Positions 8,572-16,238 of a stretch of 33,619 nt of DNA are shown piece after piece. The stretch spans positions 1 through 33,619 of the forward strand of contig PUOC01000058.1 in NCBI GenBank assembly GCA_003551965.1. The letters run 5' to 3'. Every line of letters starts with the position of its first letter. The first letter of the stretch is position 1. Source of the DNA: Clostridiales bacterium (lineage in GTDB: Bacteria > Bacillota > Limnochordia > Darwinibacteriales > B1SED10-159). The position numbers and the translations under genes were made by a program. The notes beneath the pieces were generated by a model. It did no database searches. It worked only from the letters and a program-made list of their open reading frames with translations, and was not told the DNA's origin.

Positions 8572-8763
8572 ATGTTCACCCGTACGACTGCATTGCTGCT
8601 TGCTGCCGTCTTTGTTTTGGCGTCCATGGCAGGAACCGCTGCAGCCGGTGAAGACTTTCCCGGCAGCGAAGACCACCCTTTGGTCTCTAGGTTCCCCGGC
8701 TCGTTCATCTACAGCTGGGAATACCGGGTATTCGATGCCCTCGTCGTACCCACCGGACCATAG
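8572..8763 (+). CDS. Fragment 1: signal peptide and start of the first DUF4892 module
   Basis: 63 residues. MFTRTTALLLAAVFVLASMAG is a clear Sec signal with a likely AAA-GE cleavage site, followed by SEDHPLVSRFPGSFIYSWEYRVFDALVVPTGP and TAG. The DUF4892 start signature (HPLVSR-x-PGS) is visible. The rest of the module is in the next frame, so alone this fragment cannot fold as the domain. Confidence 0.6.
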   Translation: MFTRTTALLLAAVFVLASMAGTAAAGEDFPGSEDHPLVSRFPGSFIYSWEYRVFDALVVPTGP

Positions 8764-9437
8764 TGGAAGAAGAGCAGCCCGATGAAGGACCACTGCCGGA
8801 CACAGCCGCAGCCGCCTCCCGGGGCCGTATGTACGTACCGGAAGACGGGATCATGGCCGAAGGTGCCGTGACACAGCTGACGTACGTTGCACCGGAAGGG
8901 CACTCCGTTTTGGAAGTTCACCGCAGCTATGAACAGGCCTTTGCGGACGCCGGGTTTGAAATCCTCCACAGTGCCAGCGGCGAAGGGGACATCGGGCCCT
9001 ATGAAGCCTGGCACATAACCCGCTATGGTGCCGGCCCCGAACACCGCGGTTACCTGCTGCGTGAATCCGTGGAAGAACAGTATTTGGCAGTGCGTCTAGA
9101 GCGGACCGAAGGCGATGTCTATGCCGCCCTTTATGTCACGTATAGCGAAGGCGGTGAATTCCCCGGCCAGCCCGTAACGCAACTGGATATCGTGGAGGAA
9201 GAGACCATGGAAGAAGGACAGATTGCCGCTCACCCGGACTACGAGCGAACCGAGCCCGATATAGAGCCCATGGCAGAGGAAGATTACGAAGGAAGCAGCA
9301 ACCATCCCGTGCTTTCCCGCTTTTCCGGCTCCTTTATCTATGCCCAAGAACACGATGCTTTTGACAAATACATTCTTCCCACGGGACAGATCGTGGAAGG
9401 CGACCTGCCCGAAGACGACGAAGATATGCCCGACTGA
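8763..9437 (+). CDS. Fragment 2: rest of first DUF4892 module and start of the second
   Basis: 224 residues counted from a GTG at 8763 that overlaps the TAG of fragment 1. There is no convincing Shine-Dalgarno, so independent translation is doubtful. It carries VTQLTYVAPEGHSVLEVHRS and IGPYEAWHITRYGAGPEH of module A, an acidic linker, then NHPVLSRFSGSFIYAQEHDA of module B, and ends at TGA within the acidic PEDDEDMPD linker. Confidence 0.5.
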   Translation: MEEEQPDEGPLPDTAAAASRGRMYVPEDGIMAEGAVTQLTYVAPEGHSVLEVHRSYEQAFADAGFEILHSASGEGDIGPYEAWHITRYGAGPEHRGYLLRESVEEQYLAVRLERTEGDVYAALYVTYSEGGEFPGQPVTQLDIVEEETMEEGQIAAHPDYERTEPDIEPMAEEDYEGSSNHPVLSRFSGSFIYAQEHDAFDKYILPTGQIVEGDLPEDDEDMPD

Positions 9438-9479
9438 GCCGCGGCCCGGCGGCGGGATATCATAAAGCCGGCCCAGGGA

Positions 9480-10238
9480 TTGGCCCTGGAAGGAGAAGTG
9501 ACCAAGCTGACCTACATCGTGCCCCAGGGACGCTCCGCCTTGGAGGTCTACCGCAGCTACAAGCAGGCACTGCATGAGGCCGGCTTTGAAGTTCTTTTCT
9601 CCACCACCGATGCGGGGGAAATCGGACCCTATGAAGCCTGGCACGCGGCCCATTATGGCGACGGGCCCGAACACCGCGGCCACCTCTTGCGCAGTCCCCA
9701 GGACGACTATTATATCGCAGCCCGCTTAGCGCATCCCGAAGGCGACGTCTATGCCGCCATCTATATCCTCTTCAGCGATGAAGGCCGGGATTACCCCTAT
9801 AATGTCCGTGTCCAAGCCGATATCATCGAAGAAGGGACTATGGAGGAAGGCCTAGTCCGTGCCGACACCATGGAGCAGCGTTTGGACATCCATGGATCGG
9901 TGGCAATCCACGGCATTCACTTCGATTTCGACAGCGCGGAACTGCTTCCCGAGTCCGACGAAACTCTAGCGGAAATAGCCGGACTCTTAGCCGATAACGA
10001 CGAACTGGAGCTCTACGTGGTCGGTCATACCGATGATGTGGGCGACACAGCGTACAATCTCGAACTTTCCGAACGGCGAGCCGAAGCGGTCGTGGAAGCT
10101 TTGGTGGAAGATTATGGCGTGGCATCCCACCGCCTGACTCCCTTCGGCGTCGGCCCTACGGCGCCGGCGGCCTCTAACGAGACGGAAGAAGGCCGAGCGC
10201 AAAACCGCCGCGTCGAGTTGGTACAAAGGGCACAATAA
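9480..10238 (+). CDS. Fragment 3: rest of second DUF4892 module and OmpA domain
   Basis: 252 residues in the same frame as fragment 2, so only the TGA at 9435-9437 separates them. The TTG at 9480 is just a convenient start. It contains VTKLTYIVPQGRSALEVYRS and IGPYEAWHAAHYGDGPEH (module B). From about residue 145 it has an OmpA C-like domain: IHFDFDSAELLPES, LYVVGHTDDVGDTAYNLELS, RRAEAVVEAL, and the NRRVELV end. The peptidoglycan-binding Asp (GHTDDVG) and Arg (NRR) are present. Confidence 0.65.
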   Translation: MALEGEVTKLTYIVPQGRSALEVYRSYKQALHEAGFEVLFSTTDAGEIGPYEAWHAAHYGDGPEHRGHLLRSPQDDYYIAARLAHPEGDVYAAIYILFSDEGRDYPYNVRVQADIIEEGTMEEGLVRADTMEQRLDIHGSVAIHGIHFDFDSAELLPESDETLAEIAGLLADNDELELYVVGHTDDVGDTAYNLELSERRAEAVVEALVEDYGVASHRLTPFGVGPTAPAASNETEEGRAQNRRVELVQRAQ

Positions 10239-10273
10239 ACCGGAAACAGCAACTGCACCGCGTCACGTCTACA

Positions 10274-10309
10274 GGGCCTCCCGCACACAAAGTGCAAGAG
10301 GCCCCTTTC
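10274..10309 (+). terminator. Rho-independent-like terminator after the OmpA-domain gene
   Basis: Stem GGGCCTC (10274-10280) pairs with GAGGCCC (10298-10304), with an inner GCAC/GTGC pairing in the loop. A short CTTT follows on the plus strand, 35 nt after the OmpA stop codon. The T-run is short, so efficiency is uncertain. Confidence 0.55.
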
Positions 10310-10374
10310 CTGGCGATCCCTGTCTGCAAAGAACCCGTACCCATCCGCTGCCCTCGCTAGGGAAGCAGTCACCC

Positions 10375-11274
10375 CTACCCTGCACCGCGGAAGGCCGCAA
10401 AGCGGTGCTGCAGCCGTTCCCGATCCGGCCAGTCCTTTTTCTTCACCGGAAGCAGCAGGCGCTGGCCGTGCAGCCCTTGGATACCATAGCGCAGCATCGG
10501 ACCATCCTCCTCTTGGAGAAGATCTTGCCGCACTACGATTTCAAAATCAGGAGTTACGCCCGCAAACTGCCGATCAAAGACGGCGTGATGCATCTTGCAC
10601 AGCGATAGACCATTGTTCACCACTGGCTGCCCGGCTTCTTCCCCGTCGGCAATAATATGCGCCGCGTCCAATAGTTCGCGGTGACGGAGGCGGCAGAAGG
10701 AACACTGCCGTTGGTATGCGTCCAAAACCCGCTCGCGGAAGGAGCGCTGGTGGAGCCGGCTGCGGACTAACGATGTCACATAGCGGCGGCGGTGCACAGC
10801 TCCTTCGGCTACTGCCTGATGGGCTGTCTGGTCTGGAATGATAGCCCGTTCTTCGTCAACGGCAACGGTGAACGTCAACCGCCGAGGATCGTCATCGACA
10901 ATGAAGATCGGCTACACCGCCAGATAGCGGCCGGGGATCAGGGCATGGAAATAGACCAGCGGTATCTGCTGGCGCATGGCCTCCCGCAGCCCCGCGTTGT
11001 CGCGATGGCCAGGGTCGGTCCCCCGATAACGATAGAGCAAAAAGCCATCGTCGGTGACTGCATCATCGTAGGGACCGCTGGACGCAGTCCGTATGGAAAG
11101 CGGAATTTCAGCGAACACCTTGGGTTTCCAGATCCCCGGCTGGCCCACTAAGGTCACCCGCTGGCCCTGGAAATAAAAGCCTCGCTGCAGATCCGCCCAG
11201 GAAAACACATCATCGACTTCGCTCTGTTTCGACAGCCAAGCAAAGGCCGCTAACCGGACCTGAATTTCGTCCAT
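10375..11274 (-). pseudogene. HNH endonuclease gene with in-frame amber stop
   Basis: Two ORFs in one frame, separated only by TAG at 10912-10914, form a restriction-endonuclease-like HNH protein of about 299 residues. The N-terminal half starts MDEIQVRLAAFAWLSKQ at 11274 (GGGAGG upstream) and has a DNA-mimic/SRA-like style region with GIWKP and GPYDD. The sequence then reads GRYLAV-stop-PIFIVDDDP and RLTFTVAVDEE; a Trp or Tyr codon is expected at the stop. The C-terminal HNH core has CSFC, LLDAAHIIAD, NNGLSLC and MHHAVFD, so the metal-binding and catalytic residues are intact. From family knowledge it is probably a DNA-cleaving defence or restriction nuclease, but as it stands the catalytic half is cut off. 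Confidence 0.8.
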
Positions 11275-11309
11275 ACACTCGCCTCCCTGCCTGCAATCCA
11301 ACGCCAGCT

Positions 11310-11337
11310 ACCAAGTGGGCATCCACCACCACTTGGT
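11310..11337. promoter_or_regulatory. 9-bp inverted repeat upstream of the HNH gene
   Basis: ACCAAGTGG (11310-11318) and CCACTTGGT (11329-11337) form a perfect inverted repeat with a 10-nt spacer, 36 nt before the HNH start. It could be an operator or a leader hairpin of that gene. Confidence 0.4.
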
Positions 11338-11459
11338 CACGCGCCCCTACTGATTCTAGAATTAGCCATACGCTCCGCCCATCGGCCTGGCTGCCTCCAG
11401 AATAGGCATTGGACGTACCTGTCACCAATCTATATATCCCTGAAGAGCATGTGCCATGC

Positions 11460-11517
11460 ATGGGAACGCCTTTTCCCATAATCTGCTAAAGCTTCTTACA
11501 TTGCATCACATAAGAAG
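11460..11517. promoter_or_regulatory. Two inverted repeats in the region upstream of the Gfo/Idh/MocA gene
   Basis: The 500-nt non-coding stretch 11302-11800 holds two operator-like palindromes besides the HNH one. They are ATGGGAA-6-TTCCCAT at 11460-11479 and CTTCTTA-12-TAAGAAG at 11492-11517, 12 nt apart. A TTGACG (11584-11589) lacks a matching -10. Together they suggest a regulated promoter for the plus-strand oxidoreductase gene. The regulator is unknown. Confidence 0.4.
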
Positions 11518-11800
11518 GATAAAGTCAACAACAGTGCCAAGTTCCTATCGTCTGCCATCACAACAAAGGTAAGTTGCGTGCGTTTGACGAAGATTTGGTT
11601 TAGTTTCGTCTGGCTTGCAGGCGCAGGACATAGTCGAGGCTGTGCCGCTTGAGGGAGCGGCCTTTCGGATATGGACTCAAGCCAGCGCCCCGTTGGGCGC
11701 CGGAGGCCGGCAAGAAAAGCAGCAAGAACTGTCTGCGCAGCGGCGGGTCTGGCCGAACACTGTCTGTACCAAAAACCTAAGACGAAGGGACGGATGGCCC

Positions 11801-12910
11801 ATGAAGGAAAAAGTGCGTGTGGGAATCATCGGCACGGGAGGGATTGCCGGAGCCTATGCCCGCGCCTATCACGAACTGGAAGATTTGGTGGAGGTGGTCG
11901 GACTCTGCGACATTGTACCGGACAAGGCAGCCGCCTTTGGCGAACGGTTTGGCTTTGACAAAGCCAAAACCTTTGAAGACCACCAGAAGATGCTGGAACG
12001 CCTGAAACTGGATGCCGTCAGTGTATCCACTTACAACACAGCCCATGCCGGTCCCACCATCGACGCCTTAGACGCCGGCCTGCACGTGATCTGCGAAAAA
12101 CCCATGAGTGTTACCTTGGACGAAGCCGTTTCCATGGCCAAGGCAGCCAAGAAAAACAAGCGCATGCTCTCCATCGGATTCCAAACCCGCTACGACCCCA
12201 ATGTGAAGGCCCTGCGGGACCTGGTACAGTCGGGAATTCTCGGCGATGTCTATTACGTGGAAACCGGCGGAGGCCGTCGCCGCGGGATCCCCGGCAAAAC
12301 CTTTATCAGCAAGGAAGAAGCAGGTTTCGGCGCCATCGCAGATATCGGATGCTATCCCCTGGACATGGCCCTCAATGCCTTAGGGTATCCCAAGCCATTG
12401 ACCGTATCCAGTTATGCAGCCGACTTCATGGGTAAGAACCCTAAATACGCTGTGGGACCTAAGGGCCGCAATTGGGATCCGGCCGAGTTCAACGTCGAGG
12501 ACTTCGGCGTAGCGCTCGTTCGCCTCGAGGGAGGCTTGGTACTCAATTTCAAGATCGCCTGGTCCATGCACATGGATACCTTAGGCCCCGCCATGTTCCT
12601 CGGAACAGACGCAGGGCTCAAAGCCACCTCCGACTATGTCGGGCCCTATGGCGGGGGTTGGGGAGCCATCGCCAGCATGGAACTCTTCCATGATATCCAG
12701 GGCCATACCACATACAGCCCCATTCCCGTGCAAGAACGGCAGCGCAACGTCTTCACGGAAAAGGTCAGGGACTTTGTGGCCAACATCCAGCGGGGAGGGG
12801 AAGCACCCATTCCCGGGCTGCAGATCGTGCGCAACCAAGCTGTCATCGACGGCATTCTCCGTTCAGCCCAAACCGGCCGGGAAGTGTCCATAGACATTCC
12901 CGAAATTTGA
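11801..12910 (+). CDS. Gfo/Idh/MocA family oxidoreductase
   Basis: NAD(P)-dependent sugar or inositol dehydrogenase type, 369 residues. The N-terminal Rossmann fold has VGIIGTGGIAGAYA (residues 7-20), and the catalytic-motif EKP is at 99-101 (HVICEKPMS). The C-terminal alpha/beta domain includes DIGCYPLDMALNALG, with the conserved Asp/Cys/His-type position D-I-G-C-Y-P, and FTEKVRDFVANIQRG. The frame is open from 11615, but only the ATG at 11801 gives the family start. Its Shine-Dalgarno is mediocre (GAAGGGA, distant). It is monocistronic, with an operator-like region before it and a strong terminator after it. It may oxidise the same imported sugar as the neighbouring FAD enzymes (inference). 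Confidence 0.9.
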   Translation: MKEKVRVGIIGTGGIAGAYARAYHELEDLVEVVGLCDIVPDKAAAFGERFGFDKAKTFEDHQKMLERLKLDAVSVSTYNTAHAGPTIDALDAGLHVICEKPMSVTLDEAVSMAKAAKKNKRMLSIGFQTRYDPNVKALRDLVQSGILGDVYYVETGGGRRRGIPGKTFISKEEAGFGAIADIGCYPLDMALNALGYPKPLTVSSYAADFMGKNPKYAVGPKGRNWDPAEFNVEDFGVALVRLEGGLVLNFKIAWSMHMDTLGPAMFLGTDAGLKATSDYVGPYGGGWGAIASMELFHDIQGHTTYSPIPVQERQRNVFTEKVRDFVANIQRGGEAPIPGLQIVRNQAVIDGILRSAQTGREVSIDIPEI

Positions 12911-12930
12911 CAACACCAACGGACGCGGCA

Positions 12931-12966
12931 GGGAGCGCACCAAAACGGTGCGCTCCCTTCGTTTTG
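12931..12966 (+). terminator. Strong rho-independent terminator
   Basis: A perfect 11-bp stem, GGGAGCGCACC (12931-12941) with GGTGCGCTCCC (12947-12957), has a 5-nt loop and is followed by TTCGTTTT on the plus strand, 20 nt after the Gfo/Idh/MocA stop. It lies between convergent genes. On the minus strand there is no T-run, so it serves the plus-strand gene. Confidence 0.85.
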
Positions 12967-12985
12967 CCTGCTTGGACTGCTCTCC

Positions 12986-14065
12986 TCAAGGGCGCCACAG
13001 GGTGGCTGCGATGTAACGCTCCCCTTCGGGATCATCGTTGTAGTAGTACACCGTCACCACCGTGCCGTCGGCTCGGACCACCGTCCGCGGATAACCAAGA
13101 TCATGGTTTCCGGCATCATCCCGCAGTACAACCGGATCCGTCCAAGTGCGGCCGTCGTCTTCGCTCAGCACGGCTTGAATGCCAAAGGGTTCCGCCCGAT
13201 GGCCATAGATGATGCATAGACGCCCATCGGGAAGGCGGTGCAAGGTCGGCGGATTGCCTCCATAGCCGGTAGAAGGCGCCGGCCGGGCCAGCCACTGCCA
13301 CGATCGCCCTGCATCATCGGAGGCGTAGAGGTCGATGAAATTGTGTTTGACGTCATCGCGGCAGCGCAGGGCCGAAAGCAGGCGTCCGGATGGAAGGGCC
13401 AGACTGGCCGGCATAATGGTAAAGCCTTCCGGTTCCGGGCTGACCCAGGACAGGAACTGAAAGCTGACGCCGCCGTCGTTGGTTTCGGCGCAGAACACCC
13501 GGCCCTCGCCCCCGTCGGACTTCGCTCCCGTGAAGAAGAACAGAGCATGCTCGGAAGAGCGGACCACGTAGTCTGTACGGGCCGCGGTTCCCGGCACATC
13601 AAAATCTGGAAACAGATAGGGGCCCTGCCAGGACCGGCAGCGGTCCCGGGAAGTATAAAACCACGAACGGGCGCCGGCAGCCAATCCGGTGCGCCCGCAC
13701 ATCAGGGCCAGTTCCGGGTCCTTGAAATCCAAGGCCCGGGGACTGCCCAGGGGCAGATCGTCCCAGGCGGCCCTGTCGCCGATCTTCAGTTCGTCCACCA
13801 CATGTTCATCGGCGGAAAGGGAACCAGCGGCGGGAACATAGCAGTTCGTTTCTTCCACGGTCCAGGAGAAACCGCCGTCGGATGAGCGGGCCTGGTGGGC
13901 TGTGAGCGGCCGTGTGCGATCCCGGGGATGAAACCCCGCTCCCTTGTCGGGATAGCCCACAGTAAAGCCCACTACAATTTCCCCATTCCAGCACCAAATT
14001 CCATAGTTGGCCGGCCAGCCGGCATAGCGCTCGGCATCTCGAAATACCGTTACATGTTCTGGCAT
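12986..14065 (-). CDS. Sialidase-like (BNR repeat) beta-propeller protein, copy 1
   Basis: A beta-propeller protein of about 359 residues with Asp-box repeats: SSDGGFSWT, SDDAGRSWQ, SEDDGRTWT. It begins MPEHVTVFRDAERYAGWPAN. There is no signal peptide, so it is predicted to be cytosolic. The Arg-Ile-Pro motif of GH33 sialidases is not visible, so sialidase activity is not shown. Six- and seven-bladed propellers of this kind also include several lyase families. Two ATGs are possible: 14071 lies 2-3 nt from AAAGGAG, while 14065 lies about 8 nt from it and is preferred. It is the last gene of the 12-gene minus-strand operon, 52 nt after the next propeller gene. Confidence 0.82.
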   Translation of the reverse strand: MPEHVTVFRDAERYAGWPANYGIWCWNGEIVVGFTVGYPDKGAGFHPRDRTRPLTAHQARSSDGGFSWTVEETNCYVPAAGSLSADEHVVDELKIGDRAAWDDLPLGSPRALDFKDPELALMCGRTGLAAGARSWFYTSRDRCRSWQGPYLFPDFDVPGTAARTDYVVRSSEHALFFFTGAKSDGGEGRVFCAETNDGGVSFQFLSWVSPEPEGFTIMPASLALPSGRLLSALRCRDDVKHNFIDLYASDDAGRSWQWLARPAPSTGYGGNPPTLHRLPDGRLCIIYGHRAEPFGIQAVLSEDDGRTWTDPVVLRDDAGNHDLGYPRTVVRADGTVVTVYYYNDDPEGERYIAATLWRP

Positions 14066-14117
14066 TGTCATGTCTCCTTTCCACTGCAGAGAGTTGCGGT
14101 GAAAACGCCGCTGACTG

Positions 14118-15164
14118 CTATTCCAGCGGGCCTGCCGGTGAGGACTGCAGTTCCGCTTCTGTGAGCGCGACGTGTTTGATGGCGGTGCGGTGATGGGTAT
14201 AGGCCGCGTGGATCAGGCCGTCCCTTGCAATCACTGCCGGATAACTGTATTCGTGGGCGCTAGGCACGGCAATGTTGGTCAGGCTCGCCGCATAGTCCGA
14301 TGTTGCCGGACCCTGCTCCAATTCCCGATCATGGTCCCAAGTGTGCCCTCCGTCCGATGAAAGGGCTATGTTCAGCGGACTGCGGGGTCCCCAGGCCTGC
14401 TGTCCGTCGGGCCTGGTACCCGCCCCCAAACCAGCGCGGTTATATACCAACACCAGGTTCCCTGAGGACAAGCCGACCATATCGATACCGCTGTTGTTGT
14501 TGGGAAGTTCCGTCGGCTGCGGCTGTGTCCAGGTCTTGCCGTCATCGCGGGATTCCATGGCATAGACAAAGCCCTCCCAACTGCGGGCTAGGGACAGCAG
14601 GGAGCCGTCAGGGCGCTCAGCCACGGTCGGCTGGATCACCCGTTCGCGGCAGTCGATCATGATCAATTGCCAATGGCGGCCCTGATCTTCAGAGCGCAGA
14701 AAACCAGGGCTCCACGTGACCTCGTTTTCCACAGGAACCAGCCAGGTGCCGGCGCGGGTTCGCAGCGGCTTGTTCTTGCCTAGAATACCCGGCTGTTCCC
14801 AGAAAAGTTCCAAATCGGTCCAGGAATGCCCTCCGTCCGGGGAGCGCTTCAGGAATAGGCGGGATCCTCCCTGGCACCATGTACCGTAATTGATCGGTGC
14901 GATCAGCCACAGATTGTCGTCCGGACCCGCAAATAGACGGGGGTTTCCCGCGGCCCGCTGGTGGACATTGACCCACACGGAAGGTGGCGACCAGGATGGG
15001 GAGCCTGCCGGCTTGATGCTGCCTAGAATGGCCGAATCCTCCGCCGACTCCTTGCTGCCGGCAAACCAAGCGGCGGCCAGGCTGCCGTCCTGCAGGGCCG
15101 CCAACGTCACCGCGTGGCAGGACGGGTAGTCATCCCGCCCGGTAAAGATATACTGCGATTCCAT
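14118..15164 (-). CDS. Sialidase-like (BNR_2 type) beta-propeller protein, copy 2
   Basis: About 348 residues matching the BNR_2 layout: SCHAVTLAALQDGSLAAAWFAG near the N-terminus, then LKRSPDGGHSWTD, RSEDQGRHWQL, SRDDGKTWTQP and LSSDGGHTWDH (four Asp boxes), and the C-terminal EYSYPAVIARDGLIHAAYTHHR. There is no signal peptide. As in the other two propellers of the operon, the GH33 Arg-Ile-Pro motif is missing. In BNR_2 proteins the conserved His of SCHA and the Arg/Tyr-rich core suggest a glycan-cleaving site, but the activity cannot be named. The start is at 15164; the GAGGAG Shine-Dalgarno abuts an upstream in-frame ATG (15173) and is 9 nt from 15164. Confidence 0.85.
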   Translation of the reverse strand: MESQYIFTGRDDYPSCHAVTLAALQDGSLAAAWFAGSKESAEDSAILGSIKPAGSPSWSPPSVWVNVHQRAAGNPRLFAGPDDNLWLIAPINYGTWCQGGSRLFLKRSPDGGHSWTDLELFWEQPGILGKNKPLRTRAGTWLVPVENEVTWSPGFLRSEDQGRHWQLIMIDCRERVIQPTVAERPDGSLLSLARSWEGFVYAMESRDDGKTWTQPQPTELPNNNSGIDMVGLSSGNLVLVYNRAGLGAGTRPDGQQAWGPRSPLNIALSSDGGHTWDHDRELEQGPATSDYAASLTNIAVPSAHEYSYPAVIARDGLIHAAYTHHRTAIKHVALTEAELQSSPAGPLE

Positions 15165-15243
15165 GAAGCCCATCTCCTCTCCGTCTTTCGTGCGCTGCCT
15201 GCTGGGGGAACACCCTGCAGCGGCAGGCAGATTGTCCCCGGCG

Positions 15244-15287
15244 GGCGCTGCCGCCCTTGGCCGGCACCCATGGAGCTAGGTGCCGGC
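15244..15287 (-). other. Two hairpins at the 3' end of the aldolase gene
   Basis: GCCGGCACC (15260-15268) pairs perfectly with GGTGCCGGC (15279-15287), and the loop contains the TAG stop codon (15276-15278) of the aldolase gene. A second small hairpin GGGCG/CGCCC follows at about 15244-15255. No T-run follows, so this is more likely an intercistronic mRNA structure than a classic terminator. Confidence 0.5.
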
Positions 15288-16238
15288 TTTGTCTTCGGCC
15301 GTACACCCCCCATCCAACCTGTACTGCTCCCGCATTTGGGAAGTCAGCTGCTGCAGCTGCTCCACTTCCAGCCGCTGCGCTGCCGTAAAGCGGTCCGCAT
15401 CCTGTGTGCGGCAGTGGAGATGGATCGGTATTCCTTCCAGACGAAAATGGTACTTGGCGTTGACCGGATAGAGCTGCCGTTCAATGACCGACGCCAATCC
15501 CAAGAACGCCTGCAGCCGCTCGCCTTCCCGCAGCCGCTGCCGCCAATGGCGATGGAGCCAGACATACAGATCGGCGTGGAAATTGGCCATCACACCGCTG
15601 TAGCCGGCGACGCCGAGTCCCAGGGACAAGAACAGAGTAGCGGCATTGGCATTGTAGATCTTGAGCGATGAATCCTCCACGGCCGCCAGCTTCGCTTCCA
15701 TATCTTCCAGGCTGCAGCTGGTATCCTTCAAGAAGACAAACCGTCCTGAGGCAGCACACCACGCCAGCAACTCAGGACTGACCAGGCGCTTGTAGGGATA
15801 GGGGCACTCATAGAGTCCAAAGGGGATATCGGGTATGGACTCTAGGATCCGTTCCGCATGGCTGCGCCAGACATCGTCCGATTCCCCTTCCCCCGCTAGG
15901 CGGTTGGTCACCAGCACCAATGCTTCCACGCCCGTGTCCGCCAGTGCTTTCAGTTCCTCGATCTGTGCAGTGATACTAGACCCGGTATGCCCCGACGCAA
16001 CCACCACCGCCCGTCCAGCCGCCTTGTCTTGCACAAACCGGGCCAAGCCCAGCCGTTCCTGCAGGGAAAGATAGAACATTTCGCTGGACTGGCAGACTGC
16101 GAATATTCCCTGCACGCCACAGCGGATGTACCATTCAACCACGGCTTCGGCGGCCCTATAGTCCACGGCCCCGCGGTCGGTGAACGGGGTAATCATTGTC
16201 GGCCACACACCGTTGGGAATTGTGGTGTTAACTGTCAT
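15276..16238 (-). CDS. DHDPS/N-acetylneuraminate lyase family aldolase
   Basis: Class I aldolase of the DapA/NanA superfamily, 320 residues (normal length). It opens IPNGVWPTMITPFTDRGAVD. The Schiff-base Lys171 is in FVFLKDTSC and the catalytic Tyr143 is in GLYECPYP. The usual GTTGE/GSTGE carboxylate-binding motif is replaced by VCQSSEM (about 49-54), which argues against standard DapA or NanA activity. It probably cleaves or condenses a 2-keto acid such as a keto-deoxy sugar acid (inference). The ATG at 16238 has AAAGGAG 9 nt upstream and overlaps the end of the sulfatase gene by 11 nt, pointing to translational coupling. It is cytosolic. Confidence 0.88.
   Translation of the reverse strand: MTVNTTIPNGVWPTMITPFTDRGAVDYRAAEAVVEWYIRCGVQGIFAVCQSSEMFYLSLQERLGLARFVQDKAAGRAVVVASGHTGSSITAQIEELKALADTGVEALVLVTNRLAGEGESDDVWRSHAERILESIPDIPFGLYECPYPYKRLVSPELLAWCAASGRFVFLKDTSCSLEDMEAKLAAVEDSSLKIYNANAATLFLSLGLGVAGYSGVMANFHADLYVWLHRHWRQRLREGERLQAFLGLASVIERQLYPVNAKYHFRLEGIPIHLHCRTQDADRFTAAQRLEVEQLQQLTSQMREQYRLDGGCTAEDKAGT

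Larger units (their letters stand above)
8572..10238 (+). pseudogene. DUF4892-DUF4892-OmpA outer-membrane/periplasmic protein gene, broken
   Basis: The three consecutive plus-strand ORFs described separately make one gene: signal peptide, two tandem DUF4892-like modules, then an OmpA peptidoglycan-binding domain. The modules align with each other. Shared pieces are HP(L/V)xSRFxGSFIY, FDxxxxPTGxIVE, GPYEAWHxxxYGxGPEHRG and EGDVYAA. Copy A ends its first part at PTGP then TAG. Reading resumes one frame over with IVEEEQPDEGPLPD, exactly matching PTGQIVEGDLPEDDEDMPD in copy B. So a one-base deletion (CCAATAGTG to CCATAGTG, near 8760) explains the break. Copy B then has an in-frame TGA at 9435-9437. 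The start at 8572 lies 8 nt after GGGAGG. OmpA domains imply an outer membrane, or acquisition from a diderm. Confidence 0.8.

Noticed and set aside
8740-8770. Programmed -1 frameshift in the OmpA-domain gene
   Set aside because: There is no X-XXY-YYZ slippery heptamer and no obvious downstream pseudoknot. A single-base loss explains the alignment with the second module better.
9435-9437. TGA as selenocysteine codon in the OmpA-domain gene
   Set aside because: The aligned residue in the other module is Thr in a disordered acidic linker, not a redox site, and no SECIS-like hairpin is evident right after it. The SelA-like gene at 1-340 is more likely a catabolic lyase.
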